The notes under the pieces: model-generated | Database searches by the model: none | What the model saw: the letters and a program-made list of their open reading frames with translations, nothing else | What the model was told of the DNA's origin: nothing | Assembly (NCBI GenBank): GCA_903844665.1 | Contig: CAIMUS010000307.1 | Span: 1-45,524, forward strand | DNA from: an uncultured Pseudomonadota bacterium | Lineage (GTDB): Bacteria; Pseudomonadota; Gammaproteobacteria; Competibacterales; Competibacteraceae | Direction: 5' to 3' | DNA: 45,524 nt | Position numbers and translations under genes: made by a program | Part shown: positions 9,175-17,938 of the stretch, in pieces | Layout: every line of letters begins with the position of its first letter | Position numbering within the stretch: position 1 is the first letter of the stretch

Positions 9175-9648
9175 ATGACCCTCACGGCCGAACAACTGTT
9201 GGCCGGCGGGGCTCTCACCCACGAGGTCGAGATCCCTGCCGACGTATTGAACACCAACGGTAGCGGGCTAGCTGATGCCAAGGTGATCTTGCGCCCCTTG
9301 ACTGTGCGCGATTTACAGCGCATCGGTAAGGCCGCCCAAGAGAACGATGGCCTGTCGGCAGCCCTGATGATCCAGCAGGCACTGGTCGAACCGGCGCTGA
9401 AATTAGAACAGGTCTCGGCCTTGCCGGCCGGGGTGGCGCGGTTTCTGGTCGAACGCATCAACGCATTGAGTGGCATAAGCACGCCGCGCGATGCGCTGGC
9501 GGAACTCGTACAGGCGCCTCTGGCCAAGGCTTGCTTCATTCTGGCGAAGGAGTTTGGCTGGACACCGGAAGAAGCCAGCGGGATGACCATAGGCCAGATC
9601 CTGCTTTACTTGGAGATGTCCCATCGGGGGTTAGCTCAAGATGAGTGA
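9175..9648 (+). CDS. Putative tail assembly chaperone-like protein
   Basis: A 157-residue, mainly helical soluble protein. The motif LRPLTVRDLQRIGKAAQEN near 42-60 is followed by helices ending LYLEMSHRGLAQDE. It occupies the slot after the tube where phage tails encode the gpG-type assembly chaperone. Its last eight bases overlap the start of the next gene (ATGAGTGA), an arrangement that recalls chaperone pairs but here needs no frameshift. No enzymatic motif is visible. The chaperone role is inferred from position and size. A baseplate-linked structural role is the alternative. Confidence 0.5.
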   Translation: MTLTAEQLLAGGALTHEVEIPADVLNTNGSGLADAKVILRPLTVRDLQRIGKAAQENDGLSAALMIQQALVEPALKLEQVSALPAGVARFLVERINALSGISTPRDALAELVQAPLAKACFILAKEFGWTPEEASGMTIGQILLYLEMSHRGLAQDE

Positions 9649-11155
9649 AGCGCTTGATTTGTTCCGGTCGGTTCGACGGTTGTCGCTGCCGCTGGCGGGG
9701 GGACGAGCACCGGGCGTCTGGCAGCGCCAACTGAGCTGCAGTGCTGAGCGTCTCAACACGCTCGGACACGAAGGGGCGTGGATCGAGACATTGACCACGA
9801 TCCATCCGCGGCTTTGCGATGATCCTTTGTTCGGGAACTGTCTGACGGACTTGACGAACGACGTTACTGGGACGGCCCAATCGGAACCAGAGATCGCGCC
9901 TGTTACGCGGCCCACGTCGACCGCCCCAAGAGGAGCGCCCGCGAGTAAGCGGCAACGATCTGGCGATACGGACAAGCTTGCCCAACGGCCCCATGCCGGC
10001 CATGATCATCGTTCGGGCCATAGCAATCTACAGGAGAGCCAACTTGCCGATGTCGATAGTGATGCAAAGGAGGGTGCTGGCCGAAACGATGATCGAGGCC
10101 CCCATCATGCCGGCATCCCGAAAGGGCGGACAACGCCACCGTCGCCGAACACGGAGTTACCGGACCAACCGCAGCGACGCCGGGCCGAACCGAACGCGGC
10201 CGATCTGCCGCTCCAGGCCAGCCGAGCGCTGCTAGACCGCTCGCGCAGAGAGCCTGAGCCCGATCTCGGCGCAGAGTCGTCGTACCGCGGCCCGCGTCCA
10301 CCGCCCGGTGCGAGACAACATCAAAGCGCCAAGCGTACCGCGGATACGGCCAGGAGTAACCCCAGGAAAAATGAGCAGCCGCTGCGCGCACAGAACTTCC
10401 TTAAGCGGCGCCATGAGCAGTTCGGTACAGTGCCTAAGCCGCGCAACAACGAACTGCTTGGCTCGGCCCCGGGGACAACCGACCGCAGTGCCTGGCAGGG
10501 CGCTCTCGCCAAGCGCGTGGGCCAAGTGATCCGGCATGCTGAAGCGTCTCCCAACAGGCAAGCGCAACCGGTCGAGGCCCTGCTGACCCACACATGGTCG
10601 GCGCCCATCGCCGGGCCGAAGGCGCCGCAGGACCTGCTGAATCGGCTAAGGCGGTTGGCTCCGCAACGCAAGCTTGCTGTCCAAAGCTCTGGCCACGATC
10701 ACGGCGCGTCCCACATGGCCCGTTCTACCTTCCCGCGACGGGAAGTTGCACAGGCCAATAGCTTCATGTCGGGACACCCAACTGGCGGGACGCTAATTAA
10801 TGAAGATCGTGAGCTAGCCAGCCCTGACAGAGCGAGCGCGTCGGCATCGTTACAGAGTAACCGGGGCGAGACTTGGTCGACGCCAGAAGATCGTCACGAT
10901 CACCGAACGGTGGCGCAGCCGTCCACGGCGAACGGACAAGAGGCACGAATCGCGCCGCCATCGGTAACCTCACCGTTGCCGCCACTGATTCCGCCTCGGG
11001 TCGCAGGAATGCACACGGAACGTATTGCAGCGGCAATCGTCGCACAGGGCGCGCGGGACGAAGCGGCCGCCGTAGGCTCCGACCTGGATATACTCGCGGC
11101 CAAGATCAAACGCATCCTGGATGAGGAGGCCCGTCGCCATGGCATTGATGTATAG
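9641..11155 (+). CDS. Disordered Arg/Pro/Gln-rich tail-operon protein
   Basis: A 504-residue frame starting within the end of the previous gene. The first 90 residues have some order (EALDLFRSVRRLSLPL; GHEGAWIETLTTIHP). Residues about 90-460 are low complexity and rich in Arg, Pro, Ser, Gln and His, with no predicted domain. The last 25 residues form an amphipathic helix ending IKRILDEEARRHGIDV, which looks like a conserved binding tail. Its position, after the chaperone slot, is where a tape measure is expected, but it lacks the long coiled coil and hydrophobic segments of one. It may be an unusual scaffold or a degenerate gene. The conserved-looking C-terminus and tight overlaps argue that it is translated. 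Confidence 0.6.
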   Translation: MSEALDLFRSVRRLSLPLAGGRAPGVWQRQLSCSAERLNTLGHEGAWIETLTTIHPRLCDDPLFGNCLTDLTNDVTGTAQSEPEIAPVTRPTSTAPRGAPASKRQRSGDTDKLAQRPHAGHDHRSGHSNLQESQLADVDSDAKEGAGRNDDRGPHHAGIPKGRTTPPSPNTELPDQPQRRRAEPNAADLPLQASRALLDRSRREPEPDLGAESSYRGPRPPPGARQHQSAKRTADTARSNPRKNEQPLRAQNFLKRRHEQFGTVPKPRNNELLGSAPGTTDRSAWQGALAKRVGQVIRHAEASPNRQAQPVEALLTHTWSAPIAGPKAPQDLLNRLRRLAPQRKLAVQSSGHDHGASHMARSTFPRREVAQANSFMSGHPTGGTLINEDRELASPDRASASASLQSNRGETWSTPEDRHDHRTVAQPSTANGQEARIAPPSVTSPLPPLIPPRVAGMHTERIAAAIVAQGARDEAAAVGSDLDILAAKIKRILDEEARRHGIDV

Positions 11156-11167
11156 AAGGAGAGGGAC

Positions 11168-11710
11168 ATGCGGCCGATGCTGGATGACATAGAACTGCCT
11201 CAGGTGCAGGAACTCGCCACCTATGAGCGGCGCGTGCTGGCCGAGCACAAGCCTCCCAGTATGGCCGGTAGCCTGCTGCAGAACATGGGGCGGCGGCCGA
11301 CCCGTCTGGCGCTGTGGGGCGTCGCGACAGGCCCGGACGCGCAGAGCTTCGTTGAGAAATTGGACGGCAAGTTCCGTGATGGGAAGCCCGTGCCTTTCAC
11401 GGCAGACATCGTAGCCGACGCCGAGATCGAAAAGGTAATCATCGAGGATCTGCGCATCCAGGACCTGGCCGGCAAACCGGAGCGTTTCGCTTACGTGCTC
11501 ACGTTGCGTGAGTTCATCGAGCCCGTCGAACCGGAGGATGCTTCATTACTGGATACGTCGATTTTGGATGACGCTCGAGGCTTGATGGACGGCCTGGTCA
11601 ATGGACTCGATCTGGCGGCGAACTTCGCTACCGGGTTGGAACGGTTCGTACCGCAGTTTAGCGGTCTACTGTCCCGGTTACAGCAGTTCAATAGTGCCGG
11701 ACGCCCTTAA
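11168..11710 (+). CDS. Hub-adaptor-like tail protein (short paralog)
   Basis: A 180-residue protein with a strong AAGGAGAGG site. Residues 1-118 resemble the small beta-domain found at the start of phage tail adaptor/DNA circularisation-type proteins (MLDDIELPQVQ; QNMGRRPTRLALWGVATG; DLRIQDLAGKPERF; YVLTLREF). The same domain opens the 617-residue protein at 12213, so the two are paralogs. The C-terminal 60 residues are helical. A role joining tube to hub is plausible by analogy with LysM/gp53-type adaptors, but no LysM repeat is seen. The family assignment is moderate. Confidence 0.55.
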   Translation: MRPMLDDIELPQVQELATYERRVLAEHKPPSMAGSLLQNMGRRPTRLALWGVATGPDAQSFVEKLDGKFRDGKPVPFTADIVADAEIEKVIIEDLRIQDLAGKPERFAYVLTLREFIEPVEPEDASLLDTSILDDARGLMDGLVNGLDLAANFATGLERFVPQFSGLLSRLQQFNSAGRP

Positions 11711-11740
11711 TCAACTTAACGCTTTTCCGTAGGAGGAACC

Positions 11741-12154
11741 ATGGCCGCACAGAATCTTTTCGATGAACTCAAAGCCGCGCTGACGACGTTCAAGGATTTT
11801 CTCCACAACAACTTGGCGACCATCAAGCCAGCAATCCAGGCACTGAAGTCGGTTGTCCCGCAGATCAGCGATCTGATCAATAAGCTGATCGACCTGATGG
11901 GCAAGCTCAAAACAGAGATCAATAACCTGAATCCAGGCGCCGTGCCGGGGTTGGATAAAGTATCCCAATTTACCACTGGGATCACGAACTTGCTGACAAC
12001 GGCAAAAAACCTATTGCCCAACGAGGCCGCGTCGATCGATGACGTCCTTGCCGTGACCAACGTTGTCAGTTCGTTGCCCTCACTGGACGCGGTGAAGGCC
12101 GAAGTCATCGCGCTGATCGACGCCATCGTCGCCGACCTGAACCAGTTGAAGTAA
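11741..12154 (+). CDS. Small all-helical tail-operon protein
   Basis: A 137-residue protein after AGGAGG (11731-11736). Nearly the whole chain has heptad-like spacing of Leu, Ile and Val (FDELKAALTTFKDFLHNNL; ISDLINKLIDLMGKLKTEI) and no Cys or Trp. It lies between the two adaptor paralogs. It could be a short tape-measure-like rod, a chaperone or a coiled-coil spacer. As an extended helix, 137 residues would span only about 20 nm, far shorter than normal contractile tails, so a tape-measure role would imply a very short particle. No database family is recognised. Confidence 0.6.
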   Translation: MAAQNLFDELKAALTTFKDFLHNNLATIKPAIQALKSVVPQISDLINKLIDLMGKLKTEINNLNPGAVPGLDKVSQFTTGITNLLTTAKNLLPNEAASIDDVLAVTNVVSSLPSLDAVKAEVIALIDAIVADLNQLK

Positions 12155-12212
12155 CCGATTTCAGATACGATGTACAGCTACCCAAGGAACCCAAGATTAC
12201 AAGAAGGGTAAG

Positions 12213-14066
12213 ATGCCAGCCAAACCGATGCTCGACGACATCGAGTTGCAACAGGTGCAAAACATCGATGTCGAGGAAGATCAGGTGCTGGTGCAGCACC
12301 ACGTGCCAGCCTTGGAGGGGGATTTCCTTCAGCGGATGGGACGCCGCGCAACTGCGATCGAGCTGGCCGGCGTTATGACAGGGCCACAGGCTGGCGAAGC
12401 GCTGGAAACCCTGCGAGAAAAATTCCACGCCGCTGAGCCCGTTTCTTTTGTCGCCGATATCACGACGGCCACGCAAGTGGACAAGGTGCTCATCGAGGAG
12501 ATGAGGACACGCGACCTGGCCGGCAAGCCGGAGCGCTTCGAATATGCGCTTCTGCTGCGCGAGTTCATTCCGCCGCCCAAACCCCAGGTCGAGCCGCCGC
12601 CGCCACCTCCCCCCGTTCCACCACCCCCGCCGGTTGAAACCGGTACGCTGGTTGTCGAAGTGATCGTAGGGGGACAGCCGAATTTTGACTTCAGCAAGGT
12701 GACGGTGACTGTTGAGGGAACCAAGGCGGATGGTTCAACATTGTCCCAAACCTTAACCAACCGCTCGAATAACGTTTGGACCGAAGAAGGTATGCCGCCC
12801 GGCCGGTACACCGCCAAAGCGGTCGTAACCGATCCGCCGCCAATGTCCGGCTCAGCGGCAGCAGCGGTGCGCGCCGGCCAGACGACGCAAGTGCAGATCA
12901 CGCTGCAACCGGTGGCCGTCATCGCCAAGGCGTTCATCATCCATTTCCGCTTCGATAGCGCATTTTTTGAACCCTGCATGCGGGAAGTGCTGGAGCGACT
13001 AAGCGTTCACGCCGAGGCCCATTCGGATGAGAAGATTGTCGTGGTCGGCCATACCGATAAAGCAGGTTCTGCCGATTACAACCAGGAGCTTTCGGAGCGG
13101 CGGGCTCGCAGTGTGTTCGCTTTTTTAAGCTTCGGCACTTCCGATGAGCTGAAAGCCAAGGCGGTCGCCGACCTGGACCAGCTTCGGCGCGGCCCGAAAG
13201 CGGGAATCCACGATGGCTGGAGCGTCCGCGAATACCAATACATGCTGCAAGAGTTGCAATATTACTCGGGCAACATCGACGAGCAGCATGGACCGAAGAC
13301 CGATGCGGCCGTGCGCGCCTTCCAGGGGGACAACAGCCTGCCGCAGACAGGGCTGGTCGACAATGCGACGTGGCCGGTTTTGATCGAGGCTTATCTGGGC
13401 GCAGTCGCCTTGGCCATGCCGGAGGAGCGGTTTCTGCGCAACGCCAATGCGCAGGAGGGTTGCGACGGCGGCATTCTCAAGTGGCTGGGCGGCGGCGAGC
13501 AGGACCCGGTCAAAAACACGGAAGACGCTTGGCGGCCCAACCGGCGGGTCGAGATACTGTTTGTGAAGGCGAACGCCTTGCCCTGCAAAGTGCCGCCGCC
13601 GGTGACCTTCGACAAACCCCAGCCGGGCGCGGTGAGCAGCCAATGGTGCCTGGGGCCGGGCGATCCAAATCAGCGTAGCTGCTTCCTGGCGCGCGGCACC
13701 GCGCAGCCTAACAAATGGCTGGTGCAACCGGCCGAGCCGGACAAGATCATCGTGAACGGAACCTTGACCTTCGATGACGGGACGCCGGTAGCCAACGAAA
13801 AGTATTACCTGATCGCGCCCGACGGCGAGTTCCTGCATACCGACGCCCAGGGGAAAGCCGACCTCGGAGAGAATCCGCAATCGGGACGCCCCTTTGCCAA
13901 CCGCACGGATGCTGACGGCCACTTCAGTTATCCGAACGAAACCTTCGTGGGTGTCTACATCCTGGAATTGCCAAAGCTTCAAGAACCGTTTGTGGCCCGG
14001 GCCGAAGACGAGCCGCCACCGGAGGCGATTGGCAATGTGGTTTGCCTGCAACTGAACAGCCCATAG
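12213..14066 (+). CDS. Hub-adaptor/OmpA/peptidoglycan-binding multidomain tail protein
   Basis: A 617-residue mosaic. Residues 1-125 are the adaptor-like domain shared with the gene at 11168. A proline-rich linker (about 126-148) leads to a carboxypeptidase-regulatory/Ig-like beta-domain (about 148-240). An OmpA-like peptidoglycan-associating domain begins near 245 (IIHFRFDSAFFEP; VVVGHTDKAGSADYNQELSERRA). It is interrupted at about 330-395 by a PG_binding_1-type domain (SVREYQYMLQELQYY; TDAAVRAFQ; TGLVDNATWPVL). The final OmpA strand (NRRVEILFV) follows at about 443. A further Ig-like region ends the chain. No signal peptide is present, so it should be part of a cytoplasmically assembled particle. 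Wall docking is inferred from the two peptidoglycan-binding folds. Confidence 0.75.
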   Translation: MPAKPMLDDIELQQVQNIDVEEDQVLVQHHVPALEGDFLQRMGRRATAIELAGVMTGPQAGEALETLREKFHAAEPVSFVADITTATQVDKVLIEEMRTRDLAGKPERFEYALLLREFIPPPKPQVEPPPPPPPVPPPPPVETGTLVVEVIVGGQPNFDFSKVTVTVEGTKADGSTLSQTLTNRSNNVWTEEGMPPGRYTAKAVVTDPPPMSGSAAAAVRAGQTTQVQITLQPVAVIAKAFIIHFRFDSAFFEPCMREVLERLSVHAEAHSDEKIVVVGHTDKAGSADYNQELSERRARSVFAFLSFGTSDELKAKAVADLDQLRRGPKAGIHDGWSVREYQYMLQELQYYSGNIDEQHGPKTDAAVRAFQGDNSLPQTGLVDNATWPVLIEAYLGAVALAMPEERFLRNANAQEGCDGGILKWLGGGEQDPVKNTEDAWRPNRRVEILFVKANALPCKVPPPVTFDKPQPGAVSSQWCLGPGDPNQRSCFLARGTAQPNKWLVQPAEPDKIIVNGTLTFDDGTPVANEKYYLIAPDGEFLHTDAQGKADLGENPQSGRPFANRTDADGHFSYPNETFVGVYILELPKLQEPFVARAEDEPPPEAIGNVVCLQLNSP

Positions 14067-14076
14067 CGGAGGAATT

Positions 14077-17000
14077 ATGAGCCATTCAAGCACCCAACAG
14101 CCAGGCAACCCAAAGCCCACATTCCCTCTGGCGGGGATTCTGGCGCAAGCCGGGACGGCGCAAGCTGGCGCCGTTGTGCAGCGCACTCGTGTGGCTGCGC
14201 CGCCGGTGAACCCGGTGATCACCCCGGCCTCTCCGATTATTGTCGTGGTAAAGAAGCCGCACACCAACCCGGCGAGAGTGCCGATTACGTTGAAGACCAG
14301 CGCCAATTTTCACCGCTCGGGCACGCTTACCCGCATCATGACTCCCACCAGTGGCAATATCCGGCTCTTCGATGCTCCAAAAGCTGGAAAAGAAATTACT
14401 TTCACCCAAGTCGATCCCCTCAAGCCCGCCGAGTCAGAGCATGTGTTCTCGGCTAACGAGTTGAGTGCTGGAGTGCATCTGTTTGCTGAGAGTGACAGCC
14501 CTTGCAGTAATCTCGATGATTACCGTCTCAGATTGACTCTATTAAAGGGGCCTACGCCGGTCGGACCACCCCAAGAGGTGATATTGACCGCTGTCTTACT
14601 AAGCTTGGATATAAGCCCACCCCGCACCGCACCTGGCGCTCCACTGACGCCGTTGCCACAACCTCCGGCAACGCCCCCTGGTCCCGGCGCCACTGACAAA
14701 TGGTTCGGGGGACTCCCGCTCAATGCGCAGGATCCTGGAAGCAACCAACAGCGAGCACAACTTCTGGTTGGTCAAGTCATTCCAACCGCGTTCGCCGGCG
14801 ATCTGGTGCTGCGGCAAGTCAGGGTCAGCGGTAATAACATCACTGGCGCTGACAATAAGGTGCAGATTTTCGACGACGAGACTCCAGGGCCTAAACAAAT
14901 ACCGCCGATTACGGAAACGCCAAAGCCTAACCCATTCGAGTTTAATGCCAGCACCGCCTCTTTTCCTGGCCGCCAGTTCTTCGTAGAAGGGAAGGCTGCC
15001 AGCACGGCACTCCGCGACACAGGGTTCCAGCTTGGGATCAAAGGCGTGGAAAACGATGGCGATCGCGTAGCGATTACGGTAGCGGTGGCGCCGGTCTTGA
15101 GTATGGATTCGCCGTTCGTGGTGATGAAGAAGCCGCACACGAAGCCGGCCCGCCGGATCGTAACTTTAAGCACCAGCGTGGCCTCCGCGCGTTCCGGCAA
15201 GCTTACAAAATCAGGGGCCGGACCGGTCAAAATTTTCAAAACCGTCGCGGGAACCACGGAGATGGCCTTCGACGACAAGCAAAATGTGTTCAATGGAACT
15301 CAACTTGGCGCGGGCGTTCAAGTCTTTGCCGAAAGCACGGCTCCCAGCGCGAGCGCGGAAGACTTTCAACTCACGCTGACGCTCAATCCAGACGCTTTGC
15401 CGGCTGGACAACCGGCCGTCATCAAAATGACGGCAGTCGAGATCACGCTCGACATTGCGCAGAGCAGGACCTCGCCCAGTGTTACGCCTCCTGTGCTCTC
15501 CAGCACCGACAAGATTGATCCAGGACGGGTTCTCATCGTGCAGGATGCCAGCTTCAGTCACGAACGCGCCATGGTGCTGGTCCGGCCCCCCAATCCCAAT
15601 GTCCCTCTCACGCTGAGGCTCGCCAGCTCGGCGTTGGCGCAAGGCTTTGCTATCGAGAACCCCGCGGCGGGGCAGGTTCCGATAGCCAATCCAAACCTTA
15701 TCCCGTCCTTCATCCTGCCCGCGACCGGGTCGCAGTTCTTTGCCGAAGGCAAGGCGCCCGGCAGTGCGCTGCGCGACACGACGTTCACGCTGGGAATCGA
15801 CGGCCTGGAAAACGACGCCGACCACGTCGCCATCACGGTGTTCCCCGACCCATCGCTGCCGGGACCGTTTGCCGTTGGCGAACGCGAATATACTCGCCCA
15901 GCGACTCTCTCCATAGCCGCAAGAACCGAAACATTGTACGAGCTTACGCTGGCCGATCCTGGCTTTGCAGGGGCGCCTGCCAGCCAGCCTACAGGGGCGT
16001 TTTCCGCCAAGATCCATGGGCTCGTGCGCTATCCCGCAAGCGTCGCCGGCGTCGATAAACCCGTTTCAGCGGTTCTGCCTAAGTATCCACTCGTCGTCAT
16101 CGCGCACGGCAACCATGGCGTGGTCGATTCGCTAGGAACGCCCGTGGAAAGTTTCCGGGGCCTTGAATATCTGGCGCGCCATTTGGCCAGTTACGGTTAT
16201 ATCGCGCTTAGTATCGACCTTGACGTCGCCAACACGTCCGCCCTCGGCTTTATTTTTCCCGGCATCGAGCAAAGAGGACTCGTCATCCTCGAACATATCG
16301 ATTTCTGGAAAAGCCTCAATACTTCAGATCCTCTCTTTACCGGAAAGGTGGACCTCGCGCAGATCGGCCTCATCGGGCATTCGCGCGGCGGCGAAGCCGT
16401 CGTGTCCGCACAAGACATAAACATTAAGGACGCCCGCGGATTCGACATCAAGGCGGTGACTTCCATTTCCCAAACTGATTTTCTAGGAATTACCCACTCC
16501 ACGACGCCTTACCTCGTCGTCTACGGATCGGCAGATGGCGATGTCAGCCTCGGCTGGCCATTTCGGATGTATGACCGGGCGGCCGCTTTCAAAGCCTTGG
16601 TCTTTGTTTACGGAGCAATCCATAACCGCTTTTCCACCAGCGCGGACTGGCTGGCGCGACTCGATCCCGACCCTGCCCCCGCCGGCATGGTTTCTGAGCC
16701 AGACCACTTGAATATCGCCAAGGGATATTGTCTTGCCTTCCTGCAACTCATGCTCCGCGGAGTGGGTGACCACATGTCGCTGTTTAAAAACAATGGACGC
16801 CTGTCCACGGTCTCCGGCGGCGTCGAAATTTTTCAACAGGTGCAGGACAAGCCTCCCCGGCTTGCCGTCGACAACTTTGAGCAAGGGGCCTTCAACCCTG
16901 CGCTTCCGCAGGGTCCACAGCTCGTTGCACGCGCCGCCAAGAACACCCTCGGGCAGACTGTCACACAGTCCGGATTGGCCGTTCCATCTGCTCCGCTGAC

Positions 17001-17541
17001 CAATGCACTGACGGAAGCAAGCCTTCGGCATCGGGACCTCAACTTGGCTTTGTCGAATGATTTCTTCTGGAATGATACGTTCGGCGAGATGCTGGCCTGG
17101 GATACTGCGGGTGGCAGCTATACTCAGCCCCTCGGCACGCAGGACGTCTCTTCCTTTCAGGTTTTATCGTTCCGAGTTACCCAGCGCCTGGGGAGTCCGC
17201 GCAACCCTAATCCGCCGGGGCTCACGCCCGGCACCTCTCCAGACTTCTCTGTCGAATTAGTCGACTCAGCCGGAAAGACGGCGCGTGTCCGGGTGGGAAG
17301 CATCGCAACCATTCCTTTTCCTTGGAAACGGGAGGACAACATACGAAATTCGGCGGGTGTTGTTGTGGGCACTACAAAGCAGTTTTCAAAATCGGCTTTG
17401 ACAACGATACGTATACCACTGAGCGCATTCACGAGCGTGAATTCAACCCTAAATCTTAGCTCGCTGAAAGCGGTCGTCTTTCAATTCGACCTTACGCCGA
17501 AAGCGGAAATCGCTATCGCCGATCTGGAATTTTCAAACTAA
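14077..17541 (+). CDS. Tail-associated alpha/beta-hydrolase with tandem beta-domains
   Basis: A 1154-residue protein after a good GGAGG site. Two copies of a roughly 270-residue beta-rich unit occupy about 50-335 and 345-600. Matching landmarks in each are KKPHT(N/K)PAR, LGAGVQVFAES/LSAGVHLFAES, FF(V/A)EGKA and LRDT. An alpha/beta-hydrolase follows (about 605-910) with oxyanion-type HGNHG at 677, nucleophile elbow GHSRGGE with Ser769, acid candidate Asp820 and His849 (AIHNRF). This layout suggests an esterase, lipase or chlorophyllase/cutinase-like fold. A C-terminal jelly-roll-like domain (about 930-1154) may bind carbohydrate or surface. There is no signal peptide, so export would be with the particle. 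The substrate cannot be read from sequence. Cargo or tail-surface enzyme is an inference. Confidence 0.75.
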   Translation: MSHSSTQQPGNPKPTFPLAGILAQAGTAQAGAVVQRTRVAAPPVNPVITPASPIIVVVKKPHTNPARVPITLKTSANFHRSGTLTRIMTPTSGNIRLFDAPKAGKEITFTQVDPLKPAESEHVFSANELSAGVHLFAESDSPCSNLDDYRLRLTLLKGPTPVGPPQEVILTAVLLSLDISPPRTAPGAPLTPLPQPPATPPGPGATDKWFGGLPLNAQDPGSNQQRAQLLVGQVIPTAFAGDLVLRQVRVSGNNITGADNKVQIFDDETPGPKQIPPITETPKPNPFEFNASTASFPGRQFFVEGKAASTALRDTGFQLGIKGVENDGDRVAITVAVAPVLSMDSPFVVMKKPHTKPARRIVTLSTSVASARSGKLTKSGAGPVKIFKTVAGTTEMAFDDKQNVFNGTQLGAGVQVFAESTAPSASAEDFQLTLTLNPDALPAGQPAVIKMTAVEITLDIAQSRTSPSVTPPVLSSTDKIDPGRVLIVQDASFSHERAMVLVRPPNPNVPLTLRLASSALAQGFAIENPAAGQVPIANPNLIPSFILPATGSQFFAEGKAPGSALRDTTFTLGIDGLENDADHVAITVFPDPSLPGPFAVGEREYTRPATLSIAARTETLYELTLADPGFAGAPASQPTGAFSAKIHGLVRYPASVAGVDKPVSAVLPKYPLVVIAHGNHGVVDSLGTPVESFRGLEYLARHLASYGYIALSIDLDVANTSALGFIFPGIEQRGLVILEHIDFWKSLNTSDPLFTGKVDLAQIGLIGHSRGGEAVVSAQDINIKDARGFDIKAVTSISQTDFLGITHSTTPYLVVYGSADGDVSLGWPFRMYDRAAAFKALVFVYGAIHNRFSTSADWLARLDPDPAPAGMVSEPDHLNIAKGYCLAFLQLMLRGVGDHMSLFKNNGRLSTVSGGVEIFQQVQDKPPRLAVDNFEQGAFNPALPQGPQLVARAAKNTLGQTVTQSGLAVPSAPLTNALTEASLRHRDLNLALSNDFFWNDTFGEMLAWDTAGGSYTQPLGTQDVSSFQVLSFRVTQRLGSPRNPNPPGLTPGTSPDFSVELVDSAGKTARVRVGSIATIPFPWKREDNIRNSAGVVVGTTKQFSKSALTTIRIPLSAFTSVNSTLNLSSLKAVVFQFDLTPKAEIAIADLEFSN

Positions 17542-17555
17542 GAGGATGGTTACCA

Positions 17556-17915
17556 ATGACTGGCTCTGATTACGGATACGGCCCCCCCAAGATTCACGGT
17601 TATACCGTAACCATCACGGGCGCGGCCCAAAATGAAGGCTTACGGACGGCAGAAGTGAGTCGGTCTAATATAACGATTACCCTGCATGGCGAAGGTTTCA
17701 TGCAGCGTGCGATGCCGCTGATCGTCAAGATCGGGGAGCACGTTGTGGTCAGAAATTATGAAGTCACACCGGACCAGTGCCATCTCACTCTCCATCTGGA
17801 TGGATTGCCCGAAGACGGGACAGTGATCCAAGTCGGTTACGGGGGACAAGATTTGGTCGAACTTCCCGAGCGTTTCTCGCGCAGCAAGGCGCAGGAAGGC
17901 AGTCCTGCAGACTAA
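17556..17915 (+). CDS. Small IPT/TIG-like beta protein
   Basis: A 119-residue protein with an AGAGGA site. The central region (ITITLHGEGFMQRAMPLIV ... VIQVGYGG) has the strand and glycine pattern of IPT/TIG immunoglobulin-like domains. It sits between the hydrolase gene and the hub gene. It may attach the hydrolase to the particle or decorate another subunit, but nothing in the sequence decides this. The family call is tentative. Confidence 0.5.
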   Translation: MTGSDYGYGPPKIHGYTVTITGAAQNEGLRTAEVSRSNITITLHGEGFMQRAMPLIVKIGEHVVVRNYEVTPDQCHLTLHLDGLPEDGTVIQVGYGGQDLVELPERFSRSKAQEGSPAD

Positions 17916-17938
17916 ATCATGGGTGCTAAGAGAACACG

